NCBI RefSeq assembly: GCF_019192735.1
Contig: NZ_JAHTKP010000053.1
Span: 1 to 53,850 of the forward strand
Origin: Kitasatospora aureofaciens
GTDB taxonomy: Bacteria > Actinomycetota > Actinomycetes > Streptomycetales > Streptomycetaceae
DNA length: 53,850 bases
Reading direction: 5' to 3'
Below, one piece after another: positions 1 through 8,875 of the stretch. Each line of letters opens with the position of its first letter. Position 1 is the first letter of the stretch. Under the pieces are notes generated by a model. That model worked only from the letters and a program-made list of their open reading frames with translations, made no database searches and was not told the origin of the DNA. The translations under genes were made by a program, and so were the position numbers.

Positions 1-1
1 C

Positions 2-418
2 GAGGTGATCGGGTACGCGATGGCTGACCACCACCGCGCCGAGTTGGTCACCGACGCCCTGAAGATGGCCGCCGGCCGTGGCGACCTGAAGCCCGGCTGC
101 ATCATGCACAGCGACCGCGGAAGCGAGTACACGAGTAGCGAATTCCGCAGGACGATAAGGAAGTTGAGCCTGCGGCAAAGCATGGGGCGAACCGGCATAT
201 GTTACGATAACGCCGCAGCCGAGAGCTTTTTCGGACTGCTGAAAGCGGAGATCGGCACCACCGTCTGGGAGAGCCACGAGGCGGCCCGCGCGGATGTCTT
301 CCGCTTCATCGAAGTCGAGTACAACCGCACCAGGCTCCGCAAGCACCCCGAGTTCGGGTACCTCACCCCGCTCGAAACCCGAGCCAGGCTGCAGAACGAC
401 TTCACCCCCGCAGCGTAA
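2..418 (+). CDS. IS3-family transposase OrfB, C-terminal part
   Basis: This is the C-terminal half of an rve/DDE integrase-core transposase; its start lies left of the window. The motif HSDRGSEY carries the second catalytic Asp and AESFFGLLKAE carries the catalytic Glu, separated as in IS3-family OrfB. The tail NRTRLRKHPEFGYLTPLE matches the usual OrfB end (YN..R.H..L...TP). The first catalytic Asp is outside the window. It catalyses cut-and-paste style transposition together with OrfA, which is also out of view. The following DNA is a gene fragment, so the element seems to sit in or beside a disrupted gene. Family assignment is sure; whether the element is intact cannot be told. Confidence 0.9.
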   Translation, partial: EVIGYAMADHHRAELVTDALKMAAGRGDLKPGCIMHSDRGSEYTSSEFRRTIRKLSLRQSMGRTGICYDNAAAESFFGLLKAEIGTTVWESHEAARADVFRFIEVEYNRTRLRKHPEFGYLTPLETRARLQNDFTPAA

Positions 419-437
419 GCATCCGCTGTCCAAGATC

Positions 438-608
438 AGGGGGGAACTTCAGACGGCCCTGCAGAATCTGCCCGGCGACCTGTGGTCCTACGAACTGGAG
501 CAGTCCAGTAAGGTCGCCAGGGGGGTCGTGCTGTGGAGCAAGAAGACCGCCAATGCCGACCAGGCGCGGGTGGACGCGACGAAGAAGTTCCTCGCCACGA
601 ATTCCTGA
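438..608 (+). pseudogene. 3' remnant of an unidentified gene next to the IS
   Basis: After the transposase stop, one frame stays open for about 56 codons with normal high-GC codon usage and ends at a TGA at 606-608. The peptide is hydrophilic (includes LWSYELEQSSKVARG and DATKKFLATNS) and has no start codon or ribosome binding site of its own. It looks like the 3' end of a gene cut off by the insertion sequence. I do not recognise the family. It could be chance coding-like sequence. Confidence 0.35.
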
Positions 609-645
609 AGGATGTGACGAAGGGCCAGTTCGGTGACGACGAGCG

Positions 646-2781
646 CTACTTCAAGCCGGCGATCAGCCCCTTCATCACATCGCTGATGGTGGTGGCCACG
701 GCGTCGTCCTGGAAGCCCGTGTCATGGGGCGCGTAGGAGTCCACGACCCGGTTGGTGTCCAGGGCAAACAGCCTGTAGTCCTTCTCGTTGAGAATGGTGT
801 CGTCCTTCGTCGTCTGGAAGGCCTGCTCGCCGAGAGTGACGGGCGGCTTGGACACAGTGCCGGTGACACCTCCGTTCGCCTTGGCCGCATAGGCCTGCTT
901 GGCCTGCTCCGGACTCTTGTAGGTCGTGACAGAGAAGAAGACATAAGTGCCGGCCCTGCCGCCGCCGGCGAACCACAGGCTGCAGGTCTGGTAGGTCGCT
1001 TCGTCCGCAGAGCCCGCAAGGAGATACTCCTCTTTCCCCTCCGGGGCGCGCTTCTCCTTTCCGAAGAGCTGCTCCAGCTTGCCTGTGTCGACGTTTTTGC
1101 ACTCGGCGGGCACCGGGCCGGAGGGGCTCCCGGTGGCGATCGGGGTGGCCGCCGGGAAGGCCGTCGGCTTGAGAGCGCTGCCAAACGACTCCTGCCGGGT
1201 CAGCTCGGCGGTCGCGGTTCTCCCGCTCCGGTCGTCCCAGCTCATCTGCAGTGTGCCGTCGTTGTTGAGCGTGATGGTCACCGTGTCGGTGTCGAGGTAC
1301 TTCTTGCAACCCGGGCCCTGCGAGTCCGGACCGCCGACCAATTTGCCGGTCAGGACCAGCTTCTGGTCCGTCACCTCCTGGCGCTTGTACGCCGACAGGC
1401 ATGACCCGCTTCCGCCGGGAACCGCCGCGCCGCGGAGGTCGATCTCCGTTTCGATCGAGTCGCTGTCCCCGTTGCTGCTGTTCTCGTCGTGGATGCTCAG
1501 TGCGGCAGCGCCGCTCAGCCCGGAGTTGTCCTGGAGTTGGCCACCCCACGCGCCGATGAAGCTCTTGGGAATGGGAGGGGTGCTGGGAGTGCTCCCCGCG
1601 GCAGCAGTGTGCCCGGGGTCGGAATGCAGCATCACGGCCGCCGTGACCGCCAGTGCGGCCACCACCACGACCGCGACCCCGGCAAGCAGCGGCGCCTTGC
1701 CGCGGTTACCGGCGTTCGCCTCCCGGCGGCCGTCCGGCGCCGAGGCCCGTAGCGCCATCGTCGCATCCGGCACCGGCGCCACGGGGGCCTGTAGGGGCGG
1801 TTGCGACGGCATGGTGGGAGTGGGGGTGGTCGCGGACGGCTGCGGCGGCGTCGTGGCGTCTGGTACGACCGGCTCCGGCGCCGCATCCAGGTTGAGCAGC
1901 TCCACCGTCCGCCGGCTGATCTGCGCCATCAGCGGCGCGGCGAGCCAGCCGGCGCCGACCAGTTCCGCGGCCCCGCGCGGTGCGAGCCGTGCCGCGACCT
2001 CCTGCGGGGTCGGCCGGGCGGCCGGGTCCTTGGCCAGGCAGGCCTCGGCCGCCGCCCGCAACTCGCCCTGCAGGTGGCCCAGTTCCGGCTCGCCGTGCGC
2101 CACCTTGTACAGCAGGGCGGCCGCGCTCTCCGCGCTGAACGGCCCCTGGCCGGTGGCCGCGAACGCCAGCACCGTGCCGAGCTGGAACACGTCCGATGCC
2201 GGACCCAGTGGCCGGTCCTGCACCTGCTCCGGCGACATGTACCCCGGCGAGCCCACCACGACCCCCGTGCTGGTGAGCGACGAGGTCGCCAGGCTGTCCA
2301 TCGCCCGTGCGATCCCGAAGTCGATCAGCACCGGACCGTCCGGCGACAGCATCACGTTCGACGGCTTGAGGTCACGGTGGATCAGCCCCAGCCCGTGGAT
2401 GGCGTTCAACGCCTCCGCGAGCCCGGCCACCAGTGCCCGTATCCCGTGCTCGGACAGCGGCCCGAACTCCGCCACCGCCTCGGCCAGCGAGGGCCCCGCG
2501 ACGTATCCGGTGGCCACCCACGGCTCGGGCGACTCGGTGTCCGAGTCGAGCACCGGCGCGGTCCACGCGCCCCCGACCCGCCGCGCCGCGGCCACCTCGC
2601 GCCGGAAGCGGGCCCGGAACTCGGCGTCCGCCGCCAGCTCCGGCCGCACGACCTTCACCGCGACGGTCCGACCCCCGGCCGTCCGGCCGAGGTAGACGCA
2701 GCCCATCCCACCGGCGCCGAGCCGCCCGAGCAGCCGGTAGGACCCGACGACCGACGGATCCTCGGCCAGCAACGGCTGCAT
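646..2781 (-). CDS. Membrane-anchored serine/threonine protein kinase
   Basis: A 711-residue Hanks-type kinase. The glycine loop GRLGAGGMGCVY is at about residues 19-30, Lys43 is in AVKVV, the catalytic loop HRDLKPSNV has Asp137, DFG starts at 154, and GYMSPEQ begins at 180. A Pro/Thr-rich linker (about 300-345) leads to one membrane segment (about 364-385) and an extracytoplasmic domain of about 320 residues. The kinase is therefore cytoplasmic and the C-terminus probably senses an outside signal. No PASTA repeats are present. The ATG at 2781 was chosen because GGGGGAG lies 11 bases upstream and because kinase homologues begin MQPL; an in-frame GTG two codons earlier is an alternative. The upstream in-frame extension has no kinase similarity. 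Substrate unknown. Confidence 0.9.
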   Translation of the reverse strand: MQPLLAEDPSVVGSYRLLGRLGAGGMGCVYLGRTAGGRTVAVKVVRPELAADAEFRARFRREVAAARRVGGAWTAPVLDSDTESPEPWVATGYVAGPSLAEAVAEFGPLSEHGIRALVAGLAEALNAIHGLGLIHRDLKPSNVMLSPDGPVLIDFGIARAMDSLATSSLTSTGVVVGSPGYMSPEQVQDRPLGPASDVFQLGTVLAFAATGQGPFSAESAAALLYKVAHGEPELGHLQGELRAAAEACLAKDPAARPTPQEVAARLAPRGAAELVGAGWLAAPLMAQISRRTVELLNLDAAPEPVVPDATTPPQPSATTPTPTMPSQPPLQAPVAPVPDATMALRASAPDGRREANAGNRGKAPLLAGVAVVVVAALAVTAAVMLHSDPGHTAAAGSTPSTPPIPKSFIGAWGGQLQDNSGLSGAAALSIHDENSSNGDSDSIETEIDLRGAAVPGGSGSCLSAYKRQEVTDQKLVLTGKLVGGPDSQGPGCKKYLDTDTVTITLNNDGTLQMSWDDRSGRTATAELTRQESFGSALKPTAFPAATPIATGSPSGPVPAECKNVDTGKLEQLFGKEKRAPEGKEEYLLAGSADEATYQTCSLWFAGGGRAGTYVFFSVTTYKSPEQAKQAYAAKANGGVTGTVSKPPVTLGEQAFQTTKDDTILNEKDYRLFALDTNRVVDSYAPHDTGFQDDAVATTISDVMKGLIAGLK

Positions 2782-2965
2782 CGCCACACCACTCCCCCGC
2801 TTGGCCCGGCACACTCCGCCGTGGCACCCCGAATGCCGCCCAGAGCTTAGCGGCATCCTGCGGGAGCGGTTCCGACGCCGCCGGCGATCACCCGAGGTCA
2901 CCGCCGGGCCGGCCCCTCCACTACAGGCGTAGTTCAAGGCCGATGTGCGGGGACGTGAACATGGA

Positions 2966-3000
2966 GGCATGGGAAGTCGGACCGGCCGACTTCCCATGCC
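2966..3000. terminator. Strong 15-bp stem terminator-like hairpin
   Basis: A perfect 15-bp inverted repeat (2966-2980 against 2986-3000) with a five-base loop lies nine bases beyond the stop of the minus-strand P450 at 3010. There is no T-run. It would end the minus-strand P450/NRPS transcript and separate it from the kinase gene. Confidence 0.75.
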
Positions 3001-3009
3001 CCCATGGAT

Positions 3010-4236
3010 TTACCAGGTCACCGGGATGGCGGCCGGGGTGATCGCCATGCGGTTGGGGTGCCAGGGGATCTCGGCGATCGGGGCCGCGAGGCGGAGGGTG
3101 GGGATGTGGGCGAGCAGGACGCGGAAGGCGGTGTCGGAGTGCCGGCGGACCAGATGGGCGCCGGGGCAGTGGTGGCGGCCGTGGCCGAAGCGAAGGTGGG
3201 GGTTGGGGGAACGGGTGGGGTCGAAGTCCTCGGCGTCGGCGAAGGCGACGGGGTCGAAGTTGGCCGCGTCCAGGGAGAGCAGGATGAGGTCGCCCGCCTT
3301 GACGGACGCGGGGCCCAGCTCCGTGTCCTGGGTGACGAAACGCGGGATCGCGTTGCCGAGGACGACGCTGCACCGCAGCAGCTCCTCGACGTACTGCGGC
3401 ATCGTCTCCGGACGGGCGCGGAGTGCGGCGAAGTCCTCGGGGCGCTGGAGCAGGTTCAGCGCGGCGACCCCCAGGAAGCTCGCGAAGTCCTCGTAGCCGC
3501 TGACGAACAGGACGGCGACGATGTTGGACAGCTGCTCGTCGGTCAGCCCCTGGCCGGAGGCGTTGAGGTCGGCGAGGCGGTCGGCGAGGCCGCGCGGCCG
3601 GCCGGGTGTGCGCGCGGCCATGAACGCGGCCATGTAGGCGCGGATCTCCTCCCAGTTGGTGGCCAGCTCCTCGTCGGAGTAGGTCACCATGGTGAGGTCC
3701 TTGTCGGCGCGCTCGGCGAGCCACTCACGGTCCCCGAAGGGCAGGCCGAGCAGTCGGCACATGCACTGCGCAGCGACCCACTCGGCGAAGTGCCGGTGCA
3801 GGTCGCCGGGGGTGCCTTCGGCGAGCATCGCGTCCAGGCCGGCGCGGGTGACCTCGGCGACCCAGTCGGCGGGCAGTTCGGGCTGGTTGCGGCCGAGCGC
3901 GGCGAGCACCTCGTCCCGCAGCCCGGCCTGCTGGAGGTGGTTCATGGCGTCCAGCAGTTCGGGCGCGAGGATCGGGGCGTCCTGGGTGGGACTGTCCGAC
4001 TCACCGAGCACGGAGCGCGCGAAGGCGCGGTCCCGCAGGATGTCGCGCGCCAGCTCGTAGCCGGTGACCAGCCATGCCTCGCCGCCGGAGTTGGTCCTGA
4101 CCCGGGCGACCGGGCAACGGCCCTGCAGGTCAGCCAGCTCGGGGGCGAGGCGGTCGCCCTTGGTGCTGAACGGGTAGTGCGGGAGGGGCAGTTCGTGCGG
4201 GGTGTGGTCGGTGGCGGGTGCCTGGGGTGCGCTCAT
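3010..4236 (-). CDS. Cytochrome P450 with unusual I-helix
   Basis: A 408-residue bacterial class I P450. The haem loop FGHGRHHCPGAH gives Cys357, and ExxR is at 285-288. It needs ferredoxin/reductase partners, which are not in the window. The I-helix, normally AGxET(T), reads SGYEDF (246-251): the conserved acid is kept but the alcohol residue is replaced by Asp. The C-helix also lacks the usual HxxxR haem-propionate pattern. Such changes occur in P450s with unusual chemistry or carrier-bound substrates. The ATG at 4236 has GAGGTGG four bases upstream. It lies downstream of the second P450 and the A-T-R NRPS, so it probably tailors their product. The reaction cannot be named. Confidence 0.9.
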   Translation of the reverse strand: MSAPQAPATDHTPHELPLPHYPFSTKGDRLAPELADLQGRCPVARVRTNSGGEAWLVTGYELARDILRDRAFARSVLGESDSPTQDAPILAPELLDAMNHLQQAGLRDEVLAALGRNQPELPADWVAEVTRAGLDAMLAEGTPGDLHRHFAEWVAAQCMCRLLGLPFGDREWLAERADKDLTMVTYSDEELATNWEEIRAYMAAFMAARTPGRPRGLADRLADLNASGQGLTDEQLSNIVAVLFVSGYEDFASFLGVAALNLLQRPEDFAALRARPETMPQYVEELLRCSVVLGNAIPRFVTQDTELGPASVKAGDLILLSLDAANFDPVAFADAEDFDPTRSPNPHLRFGHGRHHCPGAHLVRRHSDTAFRVLLAHIPTLRLAAPIAEIPWHPNRMAITPAAIPVTW

Positions 4237-4313
4237 GCGCCCACCTCGCTTCGCTCGGCAGGGGCATTCGCCCATGCGCAGATTTCGATGACTCGCTCGC
4301 TTCGCTCGCTCAT
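4233..4313 (-). CDS. Possible 26-residue peptide upstream of P450
   Basis: An ATG at 4313 opens a 26-codon frame whose TGA overlaps the P450 ATG as ATGA, which would allow translational coupling. The peptide begins MSERSER and contains one Cys. It has no clear Shine-Dalgarno sequence, and much of it is made of a GAGCGAAGCGAG-type repeat that is common between genes of streptomycetes. It is more likely intergenic repeat than gene. Confidence 0.15.
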   Translation of the reverse strand: MSERSERVIEICAWANAPAERSEVGA

Positions 4314-4365
4314 GTGGTAGTCAAGGGCCTTTCAGGATCGGACGGACAAGGGTCTGCGTGCGTGG

Positions 4366-5610
4366 TCACCACCGCACCGGCAGGCGGGCCGGTGCGCGCA
4401 GCGGAGTGGACTCGTCCCAGGGCAGCATCTCGGCCGGCTCGGCGAGTTCGATGTCGGGCAGCCGTTCCAGCAGCACCTCGATCACGGTGGCGAGTTGCAG
4501 CCGGCTCAGATGGGCGCCGGTGCACGCGTGCGGGCCGTGGCCGAAGGCGACGTGCGGGTTGGGCGTGCGGGTCAGGTCGAGCCGGTCGGGGTCGGTGAAC
4601 GCCTCGAGGTCGTGGTTGGCGGAGGCGGGCACCGGGACGACGGCGTCGCCGGCCCGGATGTGTTGGCCGTGGAGGGTGAGGTCCTCGCGGGCGACGAGGA
4701 TGTTGATCGCGTTCATGAGGGGGACGTACCGCAGCAGTTCGTCCACCGCGCTGCCGATCCGCCCGGGCTCGTCGCGGAGCATCCGCAGCTGGTCGGGGTG
4801 GGTGAGGAGGGCGAGCAGGGCGTTGCCGGTGTGCTGCATGTTGGTCTTGTAACCGGCCATGAGCATGGTGACGACGAAGCTGACGACGTCGTCCCTGGTC
4901 AGCCCGCCGCCCGGGCGGCGGCTCTCGGCGAGGAGCAGCCGGATGCAGTCGTCGCCTTCGCCTTCGCCATCGCCTTCCTGCTCCTTGCGGGTGATCAGCG
5001 TCGACGCGTAGTCCTGCAGCGCGTACAGGGCCTCCAGCACCTGTTCCATCGTCAGCCCGGCGGCGCCGAGCAGCGTGAGGGTGTGCGGGAGATAGAGGTC
5101 CCGGTCCTCGTACGGCAGGCCGACGGTCTCGCACAGCACCCGCAACGGCAGCGGCTCGACGTAGGCGGCGACCAGGTCGGCCGTCCGGCCGGGGGACGCG
5201 GCCACCATCGCGTCGATCAACTCCTCCGCCATGGCCCGGATCCGGGGCCGCATGAACTCCAGCCGCCCCCGGCCGAACAACGGCAGGACGGCGCGGCGCA
5301 CGCGCTCGTGGTGCTCCCCGGTCATCTCCAGGAACGTCGGCAGGCACGGCGGCGGCGCGTCGGCGTCTTCGGTGGGCGGCCACGCGGAGAGCAGGGGCCG
5401 TACGAGCCGGGGGTCGGCGAAGGCGGCGCGCACGTCCTGGTAGCGGCTGAGCAGCCAGGCGGTCTCGCCGTTGGGCAACTGCGCTTTGACGACGGGCTGT
5501 TCGGCGCGCAGCCGGGCGTAGGCGCAGGGGGGTCCGGCGGTGCCGGGTGCCGCTTCGGGCACGGGGATGACGGTGTCGGCGATCGCGGCGTGGGTGTCGA
5601 GATTGGTCAT
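4366..5610 (-). CDS. Cytochrome P450
   Basis: A 414-residue P450. The haem loop FGHGPHACTGAHLSR, the ExxR in DELLR, the canonical C-helix HERVR (101-105) and the I-helix AGYKTN are all visible; here the Thr is present but the acid is replaced by Lys. The ATG at 5610 is preceded by AGGAG at normal spacing and overlaps the stop of the upstream NRPS gene by four bases (ATGA), so the two are translationally coupled. This makes oxidation of the amino-acyl unit handled by that NRPS, either on the carrier protein or after release, the most likely role. It is distinct in sequence from the neighbouring P450. Confidence 0.92.
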   Translation of the reverse strand: MTNLDTHAAIADTVIPVPEAAPGTAGPPCAYARLRAEQPVVKAQLPNGETAWLLSRYQDVRAAFADPRLVRPLLSAWPPTEDADAPPPCLPTFLEMTGEHHERVRRAVLPLFGRGRLEFMRPRIRAMAEELIDAMVAASPGRTADLVAAYVEPLPLRVLCETVGLPYEDRDLYLPHTLTLLGAAGLTMEQVLEALYALQDYASTLITRKEQEGDGEGEGDDCIRLLLAESRRPGGGLTRDDVVSFVVTMLMAGYKTNMQHTGNALLALLTHPDQLRMLRDEPGRIGSAVDELLRYVPLMNAINILVAREDLTLHGQHIRAGDAVVPVPASANHDLEAFTDPDRLDLTRTPNPHVAFGHGPHACTGAHLSRLQLATVIEVLLERLPDIELAEPAEMLPWDESTPLRAPARLPVRW

Positions 5611-8600
5611 GCAATGCGCTCCTGGTGAGAGGCGACGGCTCCGGCCGTGGGCCGCGGGATGTAGCCGGAGGCGAAGAAGTACTCCAGGTACCGGTCCAGC
5701 AGGGCGGAGTCGACCGGCGGGCAGTGCAGCCCGCTGTCGGCCATGGCGGCCTCGGCGTTGCGCCGGCCGAGCACCGGGAAGGTGTCCTTGAAGTACATCT
5801 CCTTGACGGACATGTCGGCCGTACGGCTGCGGTCCACACACAGCGAGACGAAGGGGGCGGTGGCGCTGGTCGGGTTCGCGGCGACGTGCCGCACCAGCTC
5901 GCCGACCCACTGCGGGTACGGCAGCGTCCGCACCGCGCAGCCCGCAGCGCGCATGCGGCCGACAACGTCCGACAGCATCGCCGGGCGGGGGTTGGTGAGG
6001 TGGTAGGCCCGGCCGTCGGCCTTCTGCCGGGTGGCGATGTGGACCACGGCCGCGGCGAGGTGGTCGACCGGCACGAAGTCCATCGGCAGGGCGATGTCGG
6101 GGGCCAGCCCGGTCTCGGCGATCGTCTTGAAGAGCGAGCAGATGGCCGTCTCGGTGTTGCCCACCCCGCGCACCTGGTCGCCGGTCACCTCGTACGGGCG
6201 GTACACGGCCACCGGCAGGCCCTGCGCCGCCGCCCGGCGCAGCACCCCCTCGGCGACCCACTTGCTCTCGGCGTAACCCATGGTGAGCCCGTCGGCGTGG
6301 GCCGGCGGCACGTCCTCGTCCACGTCGCGTATCCCGGCCGCCCCGAAGCCGGCGACGACGGCGACGGTGGAGACGAAGTGCACCGGAACGCGGCGGGGCG
6401 CCGCGATGCGGATGACCTCCCGGGTGCCGTCCACGTTGGGCGCCCGCAACTGCTCGTAGGGGTAGAGGAAGTTGACCTGGGCGCCGTTGTGCACGATCAG
6501 GTCCAGCCGGCCGGCCAGCGCGGCACGGTGTCCGTCCGGCATGCCGAGGCCGGGCTCGGAGAGGTCCGCGGGGAAGCACTCCACCCGCCGCCAGTCGGCC
6601 TCGCCCACGCGCAGCCCGTAGCGGGCGAGGGCGGTGCGTACCCGCTGTTCGGCGTGGGGGCGGCTCGCCGCCCGTACGGGGCAGTGGATGCGGGCGGCGG
6701 TGTCGCGCAGCAGCTGGTCCAGGAGGAAGGCGCCGACGAAGCCGGAGGCTCCGGTGAGCAGGATGTCCCGCGGGTCCTGCGGGCGCGGCGCCGGGCCTTC
6801 GGCGGGCGGGAGGTCGAAGCCGAGTTCGGTCTCGCGGGTGAAGTCGACGGCGGTCCCGGTGGCAGTGCTGGTGGCGGCGGTCGTGCCGGAGCCGTCGCGA
6901 GCGGCGCGTACGGCGTCGGTGAAGCCCTGGAGGGTGGGTGCGGCGAGCAGGGCCCTGATGAGGGTGGAACCCAGCGCCGCGTCCAGGCCGAGCGCGGCCA
7001 GGGTACGGGTGACCGCCTCGGAGGCGAGCAGCGAGTCGCCGCCGAGGTGGAAGAAGTCGTCCTCGGGCGCGGGGCGCACGCGCAGCACCTGCCGCCACAC
7101 CTCGGCGAGGAGGCCGAGCAGGCTCTCGGGCTGCTGCTCGTTCGCCTCGTGCTGGACTGTGGCTTCCCGGGCGACGCCGGCGATGGCCTTCAGCCGCACG
7201 CGGTCGACCTTGCCACCGCTGGTCACCGGGAAGCGGTCCAGGGCGACGAGGGTGGGAACGGCCTGCGCGGGCAGCCACTGGGTGCAGTACGCACGCAGGT
7301 CGGGCAACGGCAGAGGGCGCCCGGGCGCGGCGGGAGTGACGTAAGCGGTCAGCGCCTCCGGACCGGCCTCGACCACGGCCTCGCCGACCTCCGGGTGGGC
7401 GCGCAACCGGGCCTCCACCTCGTCGAGTTCGACGCGCGCACCGCGCAGCTTCACCTGACGGTCCAGCCGCCCGCGGTACTCCAGCAGTCCGTCGTCGGTC
7501 CAGCGGGCCTGGTCGCCGGTCCGGTAGAGCAGGCCGCCGGGCTCGACCTCGGGCAGCCGGACGAACCGCTCGGCGGTCAGCCGCGGATCTCCGAGGTAGC
7601 CGAGCGCCAACCCGTCCCCGCCGACGAACAGTTCGCCCTCCTCACCGGGCGGCGCGGGCGTGCCGTCGGGGAGCAGGACGTGGCAGGTGGTGGCCCCGAA
7701 CGGGCGGCCGATGGGGACGGACGCGGCGTCCTCGGGCAGCGGGCGCACGATGTGGGCGGTGGAGACGACCGAATTCTCGGTCGGACCGTAGAAGTTGACC
7801 ACCGTGGTGGCGGGGCAGGCCGCGAGGACGGCGCTCGCGAGCCGCGGGTCCATCGCCTCGCCACCGGCCGAGACGAACCGCAGCCCGGCCATGGCCTGCG
7901 GACGGGTCCGGGCGAGGAGGTGAAAGACGCCCGTGGTCAGGTAGGCGACCGTGACGGCCCGGGTGTGGAACAGCTGCTCCAGGGCGGCCGGTGAGAGCAG
8001 TTGCTCCCGGTCGGCGATGACCAGGCAGGCGCCCGTGAGGAGGGCTCCCCAGATCTCGATGGTCGAGGCGTCCGAGGAGAGGCCGTAACCGTGCAGTATC
8101 CGGTCGTCGGGCCCGGGCGGGGGCAGCTCGCGGTCGGACAGGACGAGACGGGCCACGCCCCGGTGCGGGATCGCCACCGGCTTCGGGCGCCCGGTCGTGC
8201 CGGAGGTGAAGGCCACGTAGGCGCAGTCGGACGCGGATAAGCGGGCGGCGGGGACGGTTGCGGGGGCGGATGCGGTGGACGGCGCCGCATCCGTGGGCGC
8301 GTCCTCGTCGACCCCGATACTCATGTGCAGCCCGCGCACCCGGCGTGCGGCGTTCGGCAGGGTGACGGCGGCGCGGAGCCCGGCGTCCTCGGCCATGGCC
8401 CGCAGCCGGGCCGGGGGGAGGTCGTCATCGAGCGGTACGTACGCGCAGCCGGCCTTGAGTATGCCCAGCAGCGCGACCAGCGCCTCCAGCGACCGGCTGC
8501 CGCAGACGCCGACCGGCTCGCCCGGAACGACGCCGGAGGCGAGCAGGCGCTCCGCCAAGGCCGTTGAACGGCAGTCGAGTTGGCCATAGGTGAGGCTGCG

Positions 8601-8759
8601 TTCGCCGTGCCGCGCGGCGAGTGCGTGCGGCCGGGCGGCCGCCTGCCGGGCGAACAGGTCCGGGAGGCGGAGGTCCCGTGGATAGGACGGGAGACGGCCG
8701 CCTGTCGGCGGGCCGGCGGGCCGGGGGTGCAGGCGCGGCGAAACGTGGGTGTCGGTCAT
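5607..8759 (-). CDS. Free-standing NRPS: adenylation, carrier, thioester reductase
   Basis: A 1050-residue A-PCP-R enzyme. The A domain (about 35-525) shows FTSGTTGRPK, NFYGPTE, YRTGD and SGGKVDR with Lys517. The PCP has LGGDSL with phosphopantetheine Ser576. The reductase domain (about 665-1040) has TGASGFVGAFLL for NAD(P)H and Tyr829-x3-Lys833 (YAESK). It should load one amino acid and release it as an aldehyde or alcohol. Aligned by eye to GrsA, the specificity residues read D-A-I-Y-V-A-F-V-V-K. Asp in first place indicates an alpha-amino acid and argues against a carboxylic acid reductase; the rest suggests a hydrophobic or aromatic side chain, but I know no match. There is no condensation domain. 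The ATG at 8759 follows GGAAGGA. Confidence 0.93.
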   Translation of the reverse strand: MTDTHVSPRLHPRPAGPPTGGRLPSYPRDLRLPDLFARQAAARPHALAARHGERSLTYGQLDCRSTALAERLLASGVVPGEPVGVCGSRSLEALVALLGILKAGCAYVPLDDDLPPARLRAMAEDAGLRAAVTLPNAARRVRGLHMSIGVDEDAPTDAAPSTASAPATVPAARLSASDCAYVAFTSGTTGRPKPVAIPHRGVARLVLSDRELPPPGPDDRILHGYGLSSDASTIEIWGALLTGACLVIADREQLLSPAALEQLFHTRAVTVAYLTTGVFHLLARTRPQAMAGLRFVSAGGEAMDPRLASAVLAACPATTVVNFYGPTENSVVSTAHIVRPLPEDAASVPIGRPFGATTCHVLLPDGTPAPPGEEGELFVGGDGLALGYLGDPRLTAERFVRLPEVEPGGLLYRTGDQARWTDDGLLEYRGRLDRQVKLRGARVELDEVEARLRAHPEVGEAVVEAGPEALTAYVTPAAPGRPLPLPDLRAYCTQWLPAQAVPTLVALDRFPVTSGGKVDRVRLKAIAGVAREATVQHEANEQQPESLLGLLAEVWRQVLRVRPAPEDDFFHLGGDSLLASEAVTRTLAALGLDAALGSTLIRALLAAPTLQGFTDAVRAARDGSGTTAATSTATGTAVDFTRETELGFDLPPAEGPAPRPQDPRDILLTGASGFVGAFLLDQLLRDTAARIHCPVRAASRPHAEQRVRTALARYGLRVGEADWRRVECFPADLSEPGLGMPDGHRAALAGRLDLIVHNGAQVNFLYPYEQLRAPNVDGTREVIRIAAPRRVPVHFVSTVAVVAGFGAAGIRDVDEDVPPAHADGLTMGYAESKWVAEGVLRRAAAQGLPVAVYRPYEVTGDQVRGVGNTETAICSLFKTIAETGLAPDIALPMDFVPVDHLAAAVVHIATRQKADGRAYHLTNPRPAMLSDVVGRMRAAGCAVRTLPYPQWVGELVRHVAANPTSATAPFVSLCVDRSRTADMSVKEMYFKDTFPVLGRRNAEAAMADSGLHCPPVDSALLDRYLEYFFASGYIPRPTAGAVASHQERIA

Positions 8760-8779
8760 CGGATCCTTCCGAGTTGGGT

Positions 8780-8811
8780 TGACGTCGCCGAATGACGTCG
8801 CCAGACGTCGT
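8780..8811. promoter_or_regulatory. Repeated TGACGTC boxes upstream of the NRPS gene
   Basis: TGACGTCGCC occurs at 8780-8789 and again at 8793-8802, with a third GACGTCG at 8805-8811, just upstream of the NRPS start at 8759. A related palindrome occurs upstream of the next gene (9479-9490). They are candidate operators for a shared regulator. No protein is assigned. Confidence 0.4.
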
Positions 8812-8875
8812 CTTCGGATAACGCCCTTGGCTCATCGCGGCGGATGGCCGGGACGAGCCGACGGTGGGCAGGCGC

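Noticed and set aside
1079..2695. Long plus-strand frame opposite the first kinase
   Set aside because: Ser/Ala/Arg-rich antisense shadow; the minus-strand kinase has all motifs.
4366..7278. A 970-codon continuous minus-strand frame
   Set aside because: Only its last 414 codons (from 5610) are P450; the upstream part is an out-of-frame shadow of the A-PCP-R gene with unnatural Arg/Pro-rich composition.
5607..8759. Carboxylic acid reductase instead of NRPS
   Set aside because: The A domain keeps the Asp that binds the amino group and standard NRPS core motifs, while CAR enzymes activate carboxylic acids without it.
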